Assembly (NCBI GenBank): GCA_030670425.1
Contig: DAOVBS010000002.1
Location: 1-23,099, forward strand
Length of the DNA stretch: 23,099 nt
From: Chloroflexota bacterium
Lineage (GTDB): Bacteria; Chloroflexota; Dehalococcoidia; GIF9; AB-539-J10
Reading direction: 5' to 3'
Shown here: piece after piece, positions 14,156 to 22,057 of the stretch
Position numbering within the stretch: position 1 is the first letter of the stretch
Layout of the letters: each line of letters begins with the position of its first letter
Program-made: the position numbers and the translations under genes
The notes under the pieces: generated by a model
The model's input: the letters and a program-made list of their open reading frames with translations, nothing else
Told to the model about the DNA's origin: nothing
Database searches by the model: none

Positions 14156-14184
14156 ATTATCGCCCACGACCATATAACGTTCAA
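14156..14184 (-). promoter_or_regulatory. Promoter of the bactofilin-like gene
   Basis: On the minus strand TTGAAC (14179-14184) and GATAAT (14156-14161) are 17 bases apart; the -10 box matches consensus in 5 of 6 positions. The predicted start near 14149 gives a leader of about 35 bases to the ATG at 14114. Confidence 0.52.
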
Positions 14185-14197
14185 ACCTTCCGAAAGT

Positions 14198-14965
14198 TCA
14201 TGCATACGCTGGCTTGCTCCAGCGGAGCCAGAGAACGACCACGGTCACCAGCACAGCTACCGTCGCTACGAATAGCTCCAACTGAAGGGTCGAGAAATGA
14301 CCGGACTGCACGAGTATGACGCCATAGTTGATGAGAGCGTGGAGCAGGGAAGCCAGGAGATAGAACAACGACCCTCGTCCTTTGGCCAGTCCATACCCAG
14401 CCAGTGCACTGGCAGCGGTGTGGAAACCTACGAGGAAGAATCTCTCCCAGAACCCGGCCAGCGCCAGCAAACCTTCGCCCTCCACCACTGCCCAGGTCCA
14501 CCCGGACGCAAATATGGCATTGTGTGCCCATTGCGCCTCAAATATGCCAAAGCCCGCCCCGGCCACAGCCCCAACGGCCAGTCCCAGCTTGGGATCCATG
14601 AGAAACCACGTCTTGCGCCACCAGTAGATAACCACGGGCAGCAGCTTGGCGCCCTCCTGAACCAGACCACTGAGGAGTATCGCCGGTATTCCGGCAACGA
14701 GAAGCCAGTTCACCAGGACCTCCTGACTCCAGAAATGCCTCAATGCTTGCCCAGTCCAGGCTTGCAGCGGAACCTGAACGAAGGCAAGTGCAGCCAGGGT
14801 CAGAATGGCGCTGGCGGCGAGAACTGCCCAGAGCCAACCATCCTTGTACAGCGGTGGCCAGTAAGCAGCAAGCCAGACCACGCCGAAGGCCACAGCAAGG
14901 CCAATGCCCTCCACGCACGGATTGGCAAACCAGGATGCAAACAGCCCGGTCATCTGTTCCAACAT
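14198..14965 (-). CDS. PrsW/YhfC-like polytopic membrane protein, putative intramembrane protease
   Basis: The 255-residue protein has about eight hydrophobic segments and scattered polar motifs typical of PrsW- and YhfC-type intramembrane proteases. These are LVQEGAKLLPVVIYWW (Glu104, Lys107), GAVAGAGFGIFEA (Glu143), WERFFLVGFHTAASALAGYG (Glu174, His182) and LLHALINYG (His209). PrsW cleaves an anti-sigma factor in Bacillus; proteolysis here is only inferred. The first motif reads QE and not the EE usual for PrsW, so it may belong to a divergent subfamily. The start at 14965 has a strong TAGGAGG ribosome site eight or so bases upstream. It precedes the bactofilin-like gene by 83 bases on the same strand, but that gene has its own promoter. 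Confidence 0.68.
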   Translation of the reverse strand: MLEQMTGLFASWFANPCVEGIGLAVAFGVVWLAAYWPPLYKDGWLWAVLAASAILTLAALAFVQVPLQAWTGQALRHFWSQEVLVNWLLVAGIPAILLSGLVQEGAKLLPVVIYWWRKTWFLMDPKLGLAVGAVAGAGFGIFEAQWAHNAIFASGWTWAVVEGEGLLALAGFWERFFLVGFHTAASALAGYGLAKGRGSLFYLLASLLHALINYGVILVQSGHFSTLQLELFVATVAVLVTVVVLWLRWSKPAYA

Positions 14966-15071
14966 GATGTGCCTCCTACAGCTGTCGGAGAAACGCCTAG
15001 AGAATCAAAGGCAGTGCCATTCACAATCATATCATCACCCATCGCCGCCAGAACCGGGGCCAAGAGTGGAA

Positions 15072-15518
15072 TCACAGGTCCTCCTCCGTGATGACCCTGA
15101 TCCCATTCCTCATCAGCAACGCAGCGGTAACGCCGTCGCCATCGACTTGACTTCCCGAGAAGCTGCCGTCATATATCCAGCCGCAACCACACGACGGGCT
15201 TCCTGATTTCCCCACGAACTGGCCGGCCCCGAACAGCCCGGCGATCCTCAGGGTCTCCTCAGCCCCTCTAAGGAACTCCTGAGAGACGTCTCTACCATCT
15301 CTATTCCTGACCCTGCACTTCCTGTCAACGACGTCCGCACCTGAGCCTCCCTGGATCTCTTGAGGTGGCCGTGGGGTTCCCAGACCTCCCAGCTGCTCAG
15401 GGCATACTGGGATGAGCGTCTCCCGCTTCGAAAGCTCCACGAGCTTCTCGTTCCTGTTCTTGCCTATGCCATCCCAGGTACATCTGACCCCCAGTAGGCA
15501 GGCACTTACCAGCCTCAT
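15072..15518 (-). CDS. DUF523 family protein
   Basis: A 148-residue protein of the DUF523 family. Its signatures are SACLLGVRCTWDG (Cys7, Cys13), CPEQLGGLGTPRPP (Cys39) and GSPSCGCG near residue 108. The conserved cysteines suggest metal or iron-sulfur binding or thiol chemistry; related domains occur in desulfidase/TudS-type enzymes, but I cannot assign a reaction. The length is typical of the single-domain form. The ATG at 15518 has no clear ribosome site. It lies 95 bases downstream of the SbcC-like gene on the same strand and may be co-transcribed with it. No functional link to DNA repair is evident. Confidence 0.86.
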   Translation of the reverse strand: MRLVSACLLGVRCTWDGIGKNRNEKLVELSKRETLIPVCPEQLGGLGTPRPPQEIQGGSGADVVDRKCRVRNRDGRDVSQEFLRGAEETLRIAGLFGAGQFVGKSGSPSCGCGWIYDGSFSGSQVDGDGVTAALLMRNGIRVITEEDL

Positions 15519-15613
15519 TGAAGCCGTCTACCGCTTCCCATTTGTCCCTGAGTCCCTACAATCTCTCGTCTGCTTCGTACGCCTGGTGACAACCGGTGGA
15601 GGAGTTGCTCTGT

Positions 15614-17935
15614 TCAGGCATATAGGTCAACGGGTCTGATGTACTTCTTCTGGTCGTCATAGGCTACTCTGTATATTTGCACGTCATCGGCGAACTCCCG
15701 AACCCAGCCATCAATAGGGAAGTCGTCGGTCTCTTTTATCGAGAGTATGTACTGCACATCGTAGCTCGAGGCAAACTCCCGTATGAGCCGTATGAAGTGC
15801 CGCAGATGGTTCTTGTCCAGATTATTGGCCGCCTCATCTATGATGACCGGCAGCCTGAAGTATCTGGCCAGAGCAGTCAGCGCGGCCAGACTGAAAAAGG
15901 ACCTTTCTGCTCCGCAGGGATGAGTGATCTCCCTACCCTTGTAGATGGTCTTGCTGAGCTGCAAGCTGCCCTTCCCCATTTCGATGCAGGACTTGATCAA
16001 GTCCTCGCCTGTCAGTCTTGCATTTATGTCAACTATGATCTCCTGTATCCCGTCCATTACTTCCTGCTCATCGAAAGCATTGTCCAGGATAGCCCCAAGA
16101 GCCCGGTCAATCCCATCCACTACCGCAGGCACGCACGCTAGATCCGCATGTTCGGCATCATTGCTCTCCCATTCAGCTCTCCTCTGCTTGGTGAGCTCAG
16201 CCCAGACAGCTCTGTGCTGTGGAATATCCTTCTCCATGGCGACAATCTGCGAGAGGAGACCATCCATCTCCCGGGTGCTGAATTCGCCTGCTTGCATGCC
16301 CAGATTCTTCACCTTGTCCGAAATGGCGGACTGGTAGTCAGACTTCTTGCGAGATAATAGTTCTCTCACGCCCCGCAGGAATGGCTTCAGGTCTTCTTCA
16401 GAGCCTAGCTCCGGCATACCCACATGTTCCTGTGCAAACAAGAGAAGCCTGCTATGTACCTGCTTGACCGCGTTCGAGATGGTCTCCTTCTCTCTCCTCT
16501 CATTCTCCGCCAGGGCCGCATCATATCTGCTGATGTGAGCAAGCGAGGAGGCAAACTCGCCTTCAAAGAAAGCTTCTGCTCTACCCTTATCCTCACATAT
16601 GGTTGTCAAATTCTCTATCCTTCTCCTCAGAATCCGGGCATACTCCCTCTTCTGCTCCTCTGGCGCCTCAGGAATAGGTTCCGGGCTCAGTCTGGTGAAG
16701 GCAGCGTCATCATCCATCAGCTTCAATGGGATGAGTCCGTGCACTGACTCTTCGCCATGCTCAGAGCTGATCTTTACCAGGTCAACCTGAACCTTTGGAG
16801 CATCGGCCGTGAGTACCTCCATGCCCAACAGTGCCAGCACTTTCTCCTTGTCGCTCTTGATTCTGGCTGGGTTCTCCGTGTTGAGATCGATCATCTCCTC
16901 TCCAGCCAGCTTCTGAGCGCTGGAATAGCGGGCCTGTGCCTCCTCCAGTCTCTGGCAGATGCCCTTGGCCTGTCTGTCCAACTCGGCATCATGAAAGTCG
17001 TCCGGCAGTCCCGGTACGGGCGCACCCAACTTCGTCTCCCTCAGGGCGGCCATAAGCAAGTCCAGGCTCTCCTTGTCCTCCCGGATTTCCTCCACTCTCT
17101 TAAAGCAGCCCCCGAGCCCCATATCCTTCCCCAGCAGCTCTTCCACATCTTCCGCCTCCTGAGCCCGTCTTCTCATGTCACTTATCCACTCTTTGAGTTC
17201 TCCCTTTTCCAGGCTATCAATATACCCTCTTAGCCCGTTCGCCACGTCGCCTATCTTCTCAGACGTCCTGCCAGCGTCGTACGTTTCAAACACCTTCAAG
17301 TCAACAGGCACTTCGCTCAGTCTCTCCCTCAGCCAAGCCACAAAGGAGTAATAGTCCGTCTGTATCCCTGCGACCCTGACAGCGGCTTCTTCTCTCAGCT
17401 GCTGCACGCGCTGCTTGAACCTCTCCGCATACACCTTGGCATTTCCAATTTCCTTGAATAGCTCCCGAACAACAGCGTCTATGTTCTTCTCGTTCAGGTG
17501 CTTGAAGCCCATAGCGCTGTCCGGTGCGAACAGGGCATCCAGCAATCCTGCCCGCAGTTCCCTTTTCACAGTCTTGGCAAAATCCAGTTCCCGAAATCCG
17601 TCGGCCTCCTTTCTCAGGATTCTGTTGTCATCCCTGTTGCGATCGATTTCTCTCCGGATTTCAAACTGCCTGCCATCGTGCTCGAAGTCCACAGTTATCT
17701 TCCCCACACCCTCCGCGGGAGCCATCTCTCTACTGGTCACCAGCTTCAGCTCGTCATAGCCGGAGGCCCTTCTCGACCCGACTACCTTGCTGAGGAAGGC
17801 ATACCTGAGAGCGTGGATGATATTGGACTTGCCGGCCTTATTTTCACCGTAAACGATGACTGCCTTACCCTCTGGAAACTCAATGGAGCCTTCCAACTCC
17901 ATTACATTCTCGAAATCGACCCTGGCCAGTTTCAT
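15614..17935 (-). CDS. SbcC/Rad50-like ATPase, no zinc hook
   Basis: This 773-residue protein is an SMC-like ATPase expected to partner the Mre11-like nuclease encoded just upstream. The N-terminus has MKLARVDFENVMELEG and a Walker A motif GENKAGKS (30-37). Long predicted coiled-coil arms follow. The C-terminal lobe carries HPCGAERSFFSL (672-683), a divergent ABC signature, and Walker B LPVIIDEAANNLD with Asp700 and Glu701. No CxxC zinc hook occurs anywhere in the protein, unlike canonical Rad50/SbcC, and the coiled coils are shorter than in SbcC of about 1,000 residues. The start at 17935 is set by GAGG in the end of the SbcD-like gene, seven bases upstream. Role in DNA end processing is expected from the pairing; a defence function is an alternative. 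Confidence 0.85.
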   Translation of the reverse strand: MKLARVDFENVMELEGSIEFPEGKAVIVYGENKAGKSNIIHALRYAFLSKVVGSRRASGYDELKLVTSREMAPAEGVGKITVDFEHDGRQFEIRREIDRNRDDNRILRKEADGFRELDFAKTVKRELRAGLLDALFAPDSAMGFKHLNEKNIDAVVRELFKEIGNAKVYAERFKQRVQQLREEAAVRVAGIQTDYYSFVAWLRERLSEVPVDLKVFETYDAGRTSEKIGDVANGLRGYIDSLEKGELKEWISDMRRRAQEAEDVEELLGKDMGLGGCFKRVEEIREDKESLDLLMAALRETKLGAPVPGLPDDFHDAELDRQAKGICQRLEEAQARYSSAQKLAGEEMIDLNTENPARIKSDKEKVLALLGMEVLTADAPKVQVDLVKISSEHGEESVHGLIPLKLMDDDAAFTRLSPEPIPEAPEEQKREYARILRRRIENLTTICEDKGRAEAFFEGEFASSLAHISRYDAALAENERREKETISNAVKQVHSRLLLFAQEHVGMPELGSEEDLKPFLRGVRELLSRKKSDYQSAISDKVKNLGMQAGEFSTREMDGLLSQIVAMEKDIPQHRAVWAELTKQRRAEWESNDAEHADLACVPAVVDGIDRALGAILDNAFDEQEVMDGIQEIIVDINARLTGEDLIKSCIEMGKGSLQLSKTIYKGREITHPCGAERSFFSLAALTALARYFRLPVIIDEAANNLDKNHLRHFIRLIREFASSYDVQYILSIKETDDFPIDGWVREFADDVQIYRVAYDDQKKYIRPVDLYA

Positions 17936-17942
17936 GCTTGCC

Positions 17943-19229
17943 TCATCGCCTCTTCCAGAGCGGGTCGACTCTGCGCAGAAAGCCATCTGTGTTCTCCGCT
18001 GACACCCCATAGTGAGGAACCGCCAGCTCAAGGAGCTTCTGAAAGAGGTATCTTTCCAGGCTGCTGTCCGCCGTTTTGGACAGGTTGTCACTGGTGAACA
18101 CTTCTTCGAACAGTTCCTGAGCCATGTCTCTATCTGGCCAGGGCAGAGACGTCATCACCTTTGCCTCCAATTCAGCCAGGGACATCACCTTGTCCAGGCC
18201 CCTCAGCTCGGCCACTCTCTTCGGCTCCTGTCTTGCCTTGACGTCTATCTCCGCCATAGTAGCTATCTCGGGGTACTTGCCCGTCTCCTTCGTTACAGTC
18301 TCTCTGAGGATTACCCCCTGGGCAGACACGAATACCCACAGGTTGTCCCTGTCCTCCCTCTCCATCAAGGCGGAATACACTTCGTTTATTCCGGCAACAA
18401 CCTCAGCAGGGGTATCTCCCTTGACCTCCACTTTGACCACGCTCTGTATCGGCACGTATCTCTGGAAAGAAACCTGACCGCCATCCACCACCACATAGCC
18501 GAAGGGCGAATCCCTGACCTCGGGATTATCCAGATCACCAGGCCACTGGTACTTGACTGTGAAAGCGTTCTTAAGTTCACGCGACGGAACTAGAGCAGGC
18601 AGAGAGTACAGATTCGGCAGGTCAAGGGGACTCCGGGCAAAGTGGTGCATGTGACCATTGAAGAGCAGCGAGAACCTCTGGCTCAGCTCGCGGAACAGCT
18701 CCTCTTCCAGTCCCGGCACACCTCTCCACGGCAGCGTTTCATGCATGATGAGTATCTCACCTGCTTCGGGGAGTTCACTTTCGGGGATTCTGTAATCTCC
18801 CTGCCGATATCGTGTTTCCAGAAAAAAGACGCGATGGTCGCCGATTGCTCTCTCTTCATCTCGCGCAAAATGAAATCCATCTCCCAGATGATCCTCAAGC
18901 TCTTTCAACACTGCGGCAGAATCGTGGTTGCCTCTCAAGGCGTAGACTCCATGTCTGGCACACTCAATCAAGCGCCTTAGCTCATTACGAATCTCAGGCC
19001 AGTACTTGGCCGCTTCCGAGTCTGCTATCCAGTCGCCTCCTTTTTCTCTCTCGTCAAACATGTCTCCGGCCAGAATAATCGCTTCGGGTTCTTCCGCGAC
19101 GACCTGACCGATAACCTGGTTGAAGTTCTGAAGTGAGATTTCGCCTCGGGGAGACCTGTAGTTCTCGTCCTTGAAACGCTCGGCCTGCATCAGGAGATGT
19201 GCATCGCTCAAGATGGCTATCCTCGACAT
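17943..19229 (-). CDS. SbcD/Mre11-like metallophosphoesterase (nuclease)
   Basis: A 428-residue calcineurin-type phosphoesterase with the complete set of metal ligands of Mre11/SbcD: Asp9 and His11 in SDAHL, Asp56 in AGDMFDE, Asn101-His102-Asp103 in LRGNHD, His163 in IMHETLP, and His193/His195 in FNGHMHH. In that family these two-metal sites cut single-stranded or double-stranded DNA ends. Residues from about 270 on form the capping and helical partner-binding part and diverge from known proteins. The ATG at 19229 has AGGTAGG just upstream. The gene ends seven bases before the SbcC-like start, so the two subunits are made together. The large central region around residues 116-160 is compatible with SbcD. 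Confidence 0.88.
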   Translation of the reverse strand: MSRIAILSDAHLLMQAERFKDENYRSPRGEISLQNFNQVIGQVVAEEPEAIILAGDMFDEREKGGDWIADSEAAKYWPEIRNELRRLIECARHGVYALRGNHDSAAVLKELEDHLGDGFHFARDEERAIGDHRVFFLETRYRQGDYRIPESELPEAGEILIMHETLPWRGVPGLEEELFRELSQRFSLLFNGHMHHFARSPLDLPNLYSLPALVPSRELKNAFTVKYQWPGDLDNPEVRDSPFGYVVVDGGQVSFQRYVPIQSVVKVEVKGDTPAEVVAGINEVYSALMEREDRDNLWVFVSAQGVILRETVTKETGKYPEIATMAEIDVKARQEPKRVAELRGLDKVMSLAELEAKVMTSLPWPDRDMAQELFEEVFTSDNLSKTADSSLERYLFQKLLELAVPHYGVSAENTDGFLRRVDPLWKRR

Positions 19230-19268
19230 TTCCTACCTCGGCCAGATTATGGTGACAAGCTACTCCTC

Positions 19269-19277
19269 AGTATAGCA
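19269..19277 (-). promoter_or_regulatory. Extended -10 promoter candidate for the SbcD/SbcC-like pair
   Basis: The minus strand reads TGCTATACT (19269-19277), an extended -10 element with no recognisable -35 box at 17 or 18 bases. It would start an RNA about 30-35 bases before the ATG at 19229. An identical nine-base element lies before ligA. Confidence 0.4.
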
Positions 19278-19349
19278 TGCGGAGAGTAGCACCGAGCGAA
19301 GCGCAACGGAGCACAGCCAATACCAGTACTGGAAGAGACAACGAGGGTG

Positions 19350-19628
19350 CTATCCCCGGTCTTTCCAGTTCCACCATCTCAGCAGTTCCGGCTCGTGTTT
19401 CTCATTGGATGCGTAGTACACGGCGCAGCGAAACACGTAGAGCACGCAGCGGTCCACATGCCTGCCGTGGCGAGCGCATAGCCTCAGGTAGAGTTCGTCA
19501 GGACCCCGAGCCTTCAGGTCCTGAGTCGAACGCAAGCCCAGATCGCGCAAATGCCTAGCGATCTTCTTCCCGACGCCAGGAACTCGCTCCAGTTCTCCCA
19601 ATCTCGATTGCTCCACAGACTCCGACAC
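19350..19628 (-). CDS. Helix-hairpin-helix protein, Cdd1-like (PF11731 family)
   Basis: The 92-residue protein contains a helix-hairpin-helix DNA-binding motif, VPGVGKKIARHLRDLGL (16-32). The family-characteristic second half, RCVLYVFRCAVYYAS followed by LLRWWNWKD at the C-terminus, is present. Such small proteins of the Cdd1/pathogenicity-locus type are widespread and bind nucleic acid through the HhH; their role is not known. It starts at a GTG (19628) preceded by GAGGGG. It lies upstream of the SbcD/SbcC-like genes on the same strand, 120 bases away, which is suggestive of nucleic-acid metabolism but is not proof. The gap before it holds hairpin-forming sequence. Confidence 0.85.
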   Translation of the reverse strand: MSESVEQSRLGELERVPGVGKKIARHLRDLGLRSTQDLKARGPDELYLRLCARHGRHVDRCVLYVFRCAVYYASNEKHEPELLRWWNWKDRG

Positions 19629-19657
19629 CTCAGCCCCTCTCTAGAAACGCCGAAACC

Positions 19658-19733
19658 AGCCACCCTGGGCTTGCAGCCCTGCACAAGATGACAGGTATGT
19701 GAGCTAGACAGGTGGCTCATGGCCTGTCAGGCC
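19658..19733 (-). other. Cluster of inverted repeats upstream of the HhH gene
   Basis: Three pairings are visible: AGCCACC (19658-19664) with GGTGGCT (19711-19717) as a long-range stem; GGGCT (19667-19671) with AGCCC (19675-19679) as a hairpin nested inside it; and GGCCT (19721-19725) with AGGCC (19729-19733) as a hairpin just after the racemase stop. They sit between the racemase and the HhH gene on the minus strand. They could be a terminator-plus-leader or a structured RNA; I recognise no riboswitch class. Confidence 0.4.
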
Positions 19734-19745
19734 CAATACAGGTCT

Positions 19746-20447
19746 CTACTGGGACCTTGTTCCGACTGCCCTTCTGAGCGCGGCCCTCGCCAGAAGTCTG
19801 GTGGAATCCAGTATCGGAAGGACGGAGTCTCCCTGAGTGATCAGCAGCGGTATCTCCGTGCAACCGAGGACAACAGCATCACAGCCGTCGTCTCTCAGCC
19901 TGTTGATCACTCCTCTGAAGTAGGACCGCGACTCCGGGGTGAAGAGACCGCAAATTAGTTCATCGAAGATAATGGCATTAATGCGTCCCCTGTACTCCGC
20001 TTCAGGAATCCTGTGCTCAATGTCTACCGCAGCGAGCCTGCTGGGATAGACCGGGCCTTCCATCAGGAAGCGCGAGCCCAGAATACCGAGGCGTTTGTAG
20101 TTCTGGCGTTTTGCCTCGGCGGCGACCTCCTCAGCGATGTGAAGCCACGGAATTGGTGATTCCTCAATGGCAAGGTCGAAGGCCTGATGGATTGTATTAT
20201 CGGGACAGATGGCGAAGTCTGCCCCCGCCTCTGCCACTTTGGCCACCGAGGACAACATCAGCTTCGCTACGCTATCCCAGTCCCCTGCCTCGATGTACCG
20301 CATGTATTCGTCAAGCGGAGGTGTGTGCATGGTAACTTCAGGATGCGCATATCTTCCTAGCAGAGCTGGCCCTTCGGTGCAGATTGTCCTATAGCAAAGG
20401 GCTGCACCCTCGGCGCTACACGCGACTATTCCGATGTGTTCTGCCAT
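19746..20447 (-). CDS. Aspartate/glutamate racemase family protein
   Basis: The 233-residue protein resembles the Asp/Glu/hydantoin racemase superfamily, in which two cysteines normally move a proton on either face of an amino acid. The second motif, LGCTEIPLL, keeps Cys196. The first motif reads ICPDNTIH, and the residue aligned with the usual catalytic Cys is Asp83. In some relatives, such as E. coli YgeA, this position is Thr. Either racemase or isomerase activity with an altered mechanism, or a different substrate, is therefore likely. The ATG at 20447 has an excellent AGGAGGGAAAGG ribosome site; a longer open frame upstream is rejected. It follows the PhzF-like gene by 25 bases, suggesting an operon for small-molecule epimerisation or isomerisation. 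Confidence 0.85.
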   Translation of the reverse strand: MAEHIGIVACSAEGAALCYRTICTEGPALLGRYAHPEVTMHTPPLDEYMRYIEAGDWDSVAKLMLSSVAKVAEAGADFAICPDNTIHQAFDLAIEESPIPWLHIAEEVAAEAKRQNYKRLGILGSRFLMEGPVYPSRLAAVDIEHRIPEAEYRGRINAIIFDELICGLFTPESRSYFRGVINRLRDDGCDAVVLGCTEIPLLITQGDSVLPILDSTRLLARAALRRAVGTRSQ

Positions 20448-20472
20448 TCCTTTCCCTCCTTTCTCAGTACAC

Positions 20473-21372
20473 TCAACTGGCGGCCTGCACCAGCTCTCCT
20501 TTGGCAATCATCACCACCCTTCCACCAACAGCCACATCTATGCCCTCCCTCTTATCCTCCGCCTTGGCCAGGAGCAACGAAGGCCGGCCTATCTCGTAGC
20601 CTTCCTCAACCCTGATATCGATCTTGTCTCTCCCAAGATAGCCATACTTGACCAGATATCCAGCCAAGCACCCAACTCCACTCCCACAGGCCGGATCCTC
20701 TGACACCCCGTAGTAATCAGCGAACATTCGGACATTGAAGTCATTTTCCCGCTTGTAGGCCTCCGGACAGAAAATGAACACCGCCTTGGCTTGTGTGTCT
20801 TTGATCAGTTCGAAGTACATCTCCTTGGCTACCTTGGCCCTCTTCACCGCATCCAGGCTCTTCATCGGGACTACGATAAACGGCAGTCCCGTCGACACTT
20901 CTTGAACGGGGTATCTATCGCATATCTCTCTCTTGTCGAGGCTCAGCATCCGGGAAATAGGGTCACGGTCAAACGTCTGACCAAAAACTGGAGATGGCTG
21001 CTGCATCCACACAGTGTCTATGCGTTCGCCGTCGCGCTCGAACGTGACCCGAATCGGCCCAACCTTTAGATTCAGAGTCATAACCTCGACAGGCTCTTTG
21101 ATGACCTCCTGCTGCATTACATAGGCCGTCCCCAGCGTAGGGTGGCCAGCAAACGGCACTTCTGCTGCCGGCGTGAAGATACGAACGTCGTAGCCCCCAT
21201 CCCGCTCCTCATCCGACAATACAAAGGTCGTTTCAGAGAAGTTCATTTCCTTGGCGATTCGCCGCATCTCACCATCGTGAACGTCTCTCGCATTCCTGAA
21301 GACCGCGAGCTGGTTGCCGGCATACTTCTCCTCGGCAAATACGTCCACTATGCAGAATCTGAGCTTGTCCAT
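20473..21372 (-). CDS. PhzF family isomerase/epimerase-like protein
   Basis: A 299-residue protein of the PhzF family, in the diaminopimelate-epimerase-like fold. PhzF isomerises trans-2,3-dihydro-3-hydroxyanthranilate in phenazine synthesis, but most homologues, such as this one outside a phenazine cluster, have unknown substrates. The catalytic glutamate is Glu47 in MNFSETTFV. Other family motifs are AGNQLAVF (18-25), FAGHPTLGTA (His77) and SEDPACGSGVGCLAGYL in the second domain. The start at 21372 has GGGAG nine bases upstream and gives the typical MDKLRFCIVDVF; the frame stays open to 21453 but that part does not resemble the family. It precedes the racemase-family gene closely, so both may serve one pathway. 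Confidence 0.92.
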   Translation of the reverse strand: MDKLRFCIVDVFAEEKYAGNQLAVFRNARDVHDGEMRRIAKEMNFSETTFVLSDEERDGGYDVRIFTPAAEVPFAGHPTLGTAYVMQQEVIKEPVEVMTLNLKVGPIRVTFERDGERIDTVWMQQPSPVFGQTFDRDPISRMLSLDKREICDRYPVQEVSTGLPFIVVPMKSLDAVKRAKVAKEMYFELIKDTQAKAVFIFCPEAYKRENDFNVRMFADYYGVSEDPACGSGVGCLAGYLVKYGYLGRDKIDIRVEEGYEIGRPSLLLAKAEDKREGIDVAVGGRVVMIAKGELVQAAS

Positions 21373-21409
21373 CTCGATTTTCTCCCTCAGTTGTTTCAGC
21401 CCCTCCCAT

Positions 21410-21438
21410 TTGACCGATCCTCCCCCCAATTCTATACT
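21410..21438 (+). promoter_or_regulatory. Strong sigma70-type promoter of the pyruvate-kinase-like gene
   Basis: TTGACC (21410-21415) and TATACT (21433-21438) are 17 bases apart and each matches consensus in 5 of 6 positions. Transcription would begin near 21445, 40 bases before the ATG. It overlaps the upstream region of the divergent PhzF-family gene. Confidence 0.62.
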
Positions 21439-21484
21439 ATTGGACTCGCACATAGGAAAAAGATCTCACCCGGAGGTACAGGCA

Positions 21485-22057
21485 ATGGCGACAGAAAAGA
21501 GCATCGTCTATTTCCCAGAGCCCGGTCCGCATAATGCAGAACAAGTGCTCCGCATTGTCAAAACCAGGGCTGAGGAGCTGGGCATCACCACCATCCTGGT
21601 GGCTTCCACAACTGGGGAGACCGCAGTGAAGGCAACAGAGACGTTCCGCAGCATGAGGGTAATTGTGGTGAGCCATTGCGCTGGTTTTCGGGAACCCAAT
21701 ACTCAGGAGTTCAGCGACGAGAACAGACGAAAAACAGAGGGCAACGGTGCCACAGTGCTCACCGCCACCCATGCCTTTGCGGGGCTGAACTGGTCCATGC
21801 GCAAGAAATTCAACATGTATCTGTTCGAAGACATAGTGGCCAATACCCTGCGCATCTTCGGGCAAGGCATGAAGGTTGCCTGCGAGATCGCTATCATGGC
21901 AGCAGACGCAGGCCTGATACACACCGACGAAGACGTCATCGCCATAGCAGGCACTAGCAGAGGAGCCGATACCGCCCTAGTTCTCAAGCCGGTCAATTCC
22001 CAGGACTTCTTTGACCTAAAGGTGAAAGAGATCCTTTGTAAGCCTCACTTCGACTGA
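21485..22057 (+). CDS. Stand-alone pyruvate kinase alpha/beta (C-terminal) domain protein
   Basis: The 190-residue protein corresponds to the C-terminal, allosteric domain of pyruvate kinase without the catalytic barrel. It opens with IVYFPEPGPHNAEQVL and has ELGITTILVASTTGETAVKA. The conserved core NTLRIFGQGMKVACEIAIMA is followed by IAIAGTSRGADTALVL and KEILCKPHFD. The length matches the family of small proteins with this domain found in archaea and bacteria; their function is not established, although a nucleotide- or phosphate-ligand sensing role is possible. The ATG at 21485 has GGAGGT seven bases upstream. A promoter lies at 21410-21438. It is followed on the same strand by the hydrolase gene. 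Confidence 0.88.
   Translation: MATEKSIVYFPEPGPHNAEQVLRIVKTRAEELGITTILVASTTGETAVKATETFRSMRVIVVSHCAGFREPNTQEFSDENRRKTEGNGATVLTATHAFAGLNWSMRKKFNMYLFEDIVANTLRIFGQGMKVACEIAIMAADAGLIHTDEDVIAIAGTSRGADTALVLKPVNSQDFFDLKVKEILCKPHFD

Noticed and set aside
14297..15091. Open frame of 264 codons opposite the PrsW-like gene
   Set aside because: Antisense to a membrane protein with typical hydrophobic composition; the translation is rich in Pro, Gln and His without any motif.
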